From CAG-791 sp963658405 (GTDB lineage Bacteria; Bacillota; Clostridia; Lachnospirales; Lachnospiraceae), in assembly GCA_963658405.1 (NCBI GenBank), contig CAVKQI010000026.1:1-24438 (forward strand): DNA of 24,438 nucleotides, written 5' to 3'. Shown here in pieces: positions 22,707 to 24,438 of this stretch. Made by a program: the position numbers and the translations under genes. A model generated the notes under the pieces. It made no database searches, had not been told where the DNA came from, and worked only from the letters and a program-made list of their open reading frames with translations. Every line of letters begins with the position of its first letter. The first letter of the stretch is position 1.

Positions 22707-24053
22707 TCATCCGTTCTGTTCCTTGCGGTAGGCATCCATCTCCTGCTGGAACTGCCGCAGCACCTCCTGGGGCGTGATCCGCCAGCTCACCATCTCCACG
22801 TAGACCGGCCACATATTCTGCACCGCCGGCGCGTAGTCGGCCAGCTGGTCATTCATCTGCCGGCAGTACTTTCCGGTCCGGATATAGTCCTCTGTCAGCT
22901 GCGTCACACAGGGAAGCACATTGTCCGCCTCGGTGTCCGAAAAGGCCGGCGCCTCCCGCTGGGAGCGGAAGTAGATATTCTGCACCTCCGGCTGCGACCA
23001 CAGCTCCAGAAACAGTTTTGTAGTCTCCACCTGCTCTCCGCTCTTAGGAACGAAGAGTCCCTGGATGGATTTGCTCACCGCCAGCATGTCCTGGTCCAGA
23101 AAAGGAATGGCAAAGGCGCCCATTTCCGTCTCCGGATATTCTGCGCAGATCTTGGCTGCCGCCTGCTCGGTGGTCAGGGCCATGGCTGCTTTGCCGGTCC
23201 CCACTGCCTCGATCATGGACTCATATTTCGCCGGAAGATGATCGTTATTGACATAGCCGTGCCGGATCAGCGCCAGATATTCCTCCAGCACTTCCTGAAA
23301 CTGCGGCACCTGCTGCCACTTAAGGGTTCCCTCTCCCAGCTTTGCAAAGATTTCCTCATTTTGCTCTCCCAGGGAGACGGCAAAGCCCTCCGTCATGAAG
23401 ATCTGGGTGGTCCAGTTATCGCCGTTGGTCTCATAGAACGGGACGCAGCCCTTGCCCTTGCGGCGGATCTGATCCAGGATCTCCAGGAATTCCTCATAGG
23501 TCTTCGGATGCGGATCGGTAATGCCGCACTCCTCCAGCACGCCCTTGTTGTAATAGACCGCCATGATCCCGGACATGGATTCCTTGGGCAGCGCATAGAG
23601 CTTTCCGTTTTCCGGATCCTCCACGGCTTCCCTGTTTACCAGTCTGCCGACCCAGGATTCCCCGGAGAGATCCTCGCAGTACTCCTGCACATCGATCTCC
23701 GCATTCTGGACCGGGCAGTTATACTCGAAGACATCCGGTGTCTGGGCCGTCATGAGCTTGAGCCTTAAAAAAGACGGATACTCATTGTCCGGCACGATCT
23801 GGAATTCCACATCGCAGCCGTAGTTTTCCAGGATGTAATCTGCCATCTCCTGATACTCGCTGTAGTACTTGCTCTGGCTGGTCAGAAACAGGATGCGTTT
23901 TCCGTTCAGTGCCGCGTAGGCGCTCTGCGTCGCCACACGCTGCGGCGTCTGACTGCTTTGCTTTTCTCCGCATCCGGTGAGCAGCAGACCGGCGCACAGC
24001 ACGCCAAGGACAGCTGCTGCTATTTTTGTGCTTCTTTTCTGTTTATTTTTCAT
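22707..24053 (-). CDS. Extracellular solute-binding lipoprotein (family 1), first gene of the importer operon
   Basis: 448 residues from the ATG at 24053; the only site is a weak AAGGTAAAA, and longer frames read repeat R7. The lipoprotein signal has LLLTGC with Cys28. The mature part has the hinge-style pattern of family 1 sugar-binding proteins: YALPKESMSGIMAVYYNKGVLEECG, TYEEFLEILDQI, and an Ala-rich TGKAAMALTT segment. It is clearly different from the second binding protein of the same operon (580 residues), so the importer has two candidate receptors, or this one acts in sensing. Cytoplasmic-membrane outer face. Ligand unknown. Confidence 0.87.
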   Translation of the reverse strand: MKNKQKRSTKIAAAVLGVLCAGLLLTGCGEKQSSQTPQRVATQSAYAALNGKRILFLTSQSKYYSEYQEMADYILENYGCDVEFQIVPDNEYPSFLRLKLMTAQTPDVFEYNCPVQNAEIDVQEYCEDLSGESWVGRLVNREAVEDPENGKLYALPKESMSGIMAVYYNKGVLEECGITDPHPKTYEEFLEILDQIRRKGKGCVPFYETNGDNWTTQIFMTEGFAVSLGEQNEEIFAKLGEGTLKWQQVPQFQEVLEEYLALIRHGYVNNDHLPAKYESMIEAVGTGKAAMALTTEQAAAKICAEYPETEMGAFAIPFLDQDMLAVSKSIQGLFVPKSGEQVETTKLFLELWSQPEVQNIYFRSQREAPAFSDTEADNVLPCVTQLTEDYIRTGKYCRQMNDQLADYAPAVQNMWPVYVEMVSWRITPQEVLRQFQQEMDAYRKEQNG

Positions 24054-24067
24054 TTTTACCTTGCTAT

Positions 24068-24117
24068 GCCGCTGCAAGGCGGCAGCCTGCGGAGAATTTC
24101 GCGTGCGCGAATTTCCC
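24068..24117 (-). repeat. Palindromic leader repeat R7 (C-D)
   Basis: Minus strand: hairpin C at 24091-24117 (GGGAAATTCGCG against CGCGAAATTCTCC), then hairpin D at 24068-24083 (GCCGC-CTTGCA-GCGGC). D ends 14 bases before the first binding-protein start. Confidence 0.85.
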
Positions 24118-24194
24118 GACAGGATTTTGATTTCGGCCTTATCATCTGCCATTTTAGAAGACAATGCTTTCTTCCAGAATGGAAAAACTTTCTC

Positions 24195-24223
24195 AAAATA
24201 TGGAATAAATACAAAAGTTGCAA
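24195..24223 (-). promoter_or_regulatory. Promoter of the importer/fucosidase operon
   Basis: On the minus strand TTGCAA (24218-24223) and TATTTT (24195-24200) are 17 bases apart. Transcription would start near 24188, giving a leader of about 135 bases that includes repeat R7. No CRE-like site was identified with confidence. Confidence 0.6.
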
Positions 24224-24310
24224 ATTTCGCCGAATTGATTGACAGTGCTTAAAATATAAGGAAAATGTCTATATATAAGCGAAAAACGGGCAGGCGGCAT
24301 TAGGAGGCAA

Positions 24311-24438
24311 GTTTGAAGGAAATGCCTGATGGCATTTCTTTCAAACGCGAATTGATGCCGTATACGCCATCAATTCGTAATCGTATCGGAGAATCCGCCT
24401 TCGCGAATTCTCCTCACGGTGCCGCAATTAATTGCGGC
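24311..24438 (+). repeat. Composite palindromic leader repeat R8 (A-B-C-D), cut by window edge
   Basis: A is at 24311-24346 (GTTTGAAGGAAATGC against GCATTTCTTTCAAAC), B at 24348-24377 (CGAATTGATG against CATCAATTCG), C at 24388-24412 and D at 24421-24438, which is the perfect palindrome GCCGCAATTAATTGCGGC. Order and spacing match R2. By analogy with the other copies, a plus-strand gene should start 10-30 bases beyond the window. Confidence 0.88.

Larger units (their letters stand above)
24054..24438. other. Divergent control region at the right edge
   Basis: No gene of its own is supported in these 385 bases. From left to right it holds repeat R7, the minus-strand importer promoter, an AT-rich stretch with possible plus-strand promoter boxes (TTGACA at 24239-24244, TATATATAAG at 24270-24279, not ideally spaced), an AGGAGG at 24302-24307, and composite repeat R8. 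From a TTG at 24313, five bases after AGGAGG, a frame stays open through R8 to the window end (42 codons). Confidence 0.6.

Noticed and set aside
94..24438. CRISPR array
   Set aside because: The repeats are kilobases apart, placed in gene leaders and vary in sequence; no regular spacers or cas genes.

Overview
The window looks like a chromosomal piece of a Gram-positive anaerobe of the Clostridia, most likely Lachnospiraceae. The basis is the gene order holB-ricT-trmN6-rsmI (a Firmicutes core cluster), an ATP-type PEP carboxykinase next to sugar-use genes, CUT1 sugar importers of the LplB/LplC type with lipoprotein binding proteins, strong GGAGG ribosome binding sites, and a dispersed palindromic repeat in many gene leaders. 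This placement is inference; there is no rRNA, tRNA, integrase or transposase in view. One run of 84 N (2041-2124) hides the start of a TetR-type regulator.

Layout. 1-257: a long hairpin, one copy of the repeat, and a terminator serving the minus-strand gene beside it. 258-1852 (minus): a small secreted pilin-domain protein and a short-chain dehydrogenase. 2041-7498 (plus): TetR regulator, FGGY sugar kinase, class II aldolase, GtrA-like membrane protein and a GSAM-like class III aminotransferase; the first four are tightly spaced and the aminotransferase follows a composite repeat. 7499-7690: a GC-rich structured element and a bidirectional terminator. 7691-9304 (minus): pckA with its own promoter. 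9513-15611 (minus): one gene series, guanylate-kinase-like protein, holB, ricT, trmN6, rsmI and a CE2-type SGNH esterase. 15612-15880: a terminator placed inside the leader of that series and a second copy of the GC-rich element. 15881-17302 (minus): pyk. 17493-24053 (minus): an ABC-importer operon with two lipoprotein solute-binding proteins, two permeases and a cytoplasmic GH29 alpha-L-fucosidase. 24054-24438: divergent control region holding the importer promoter and two repeat copies, the last cut by the window edge.

How the genes may work together. The importer would bring in short fucosylated glycans that the cytoplasmic fucosidase trims; the CE2-like esterase, also without a signal peptide, could deacetylate imported sugars. 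The kinase and aldolase at 2.7-5.4 kb have the logic of ketose phosphorylation followed by aldol cleavage, but their substrate cannot be read from sequence. Pyk and PckA sit at the PEP node. No ATPase is encoded for the importer; such systems usually share an MsmK-type ATPase encoded elsewhere.

The most unusual feature is a modular repeat (hairpin C, then hairpin D, sometimes preceded by hairpins A and B) found in the same orientation just ahead of the ribosome binding site of at least six genes of unrelated function, with stem changes that keep pairing. Second is a pair of diverged GC-rich elements at 7510-7607 and 15749-15840 sharing four motifs with near-constant spacing.
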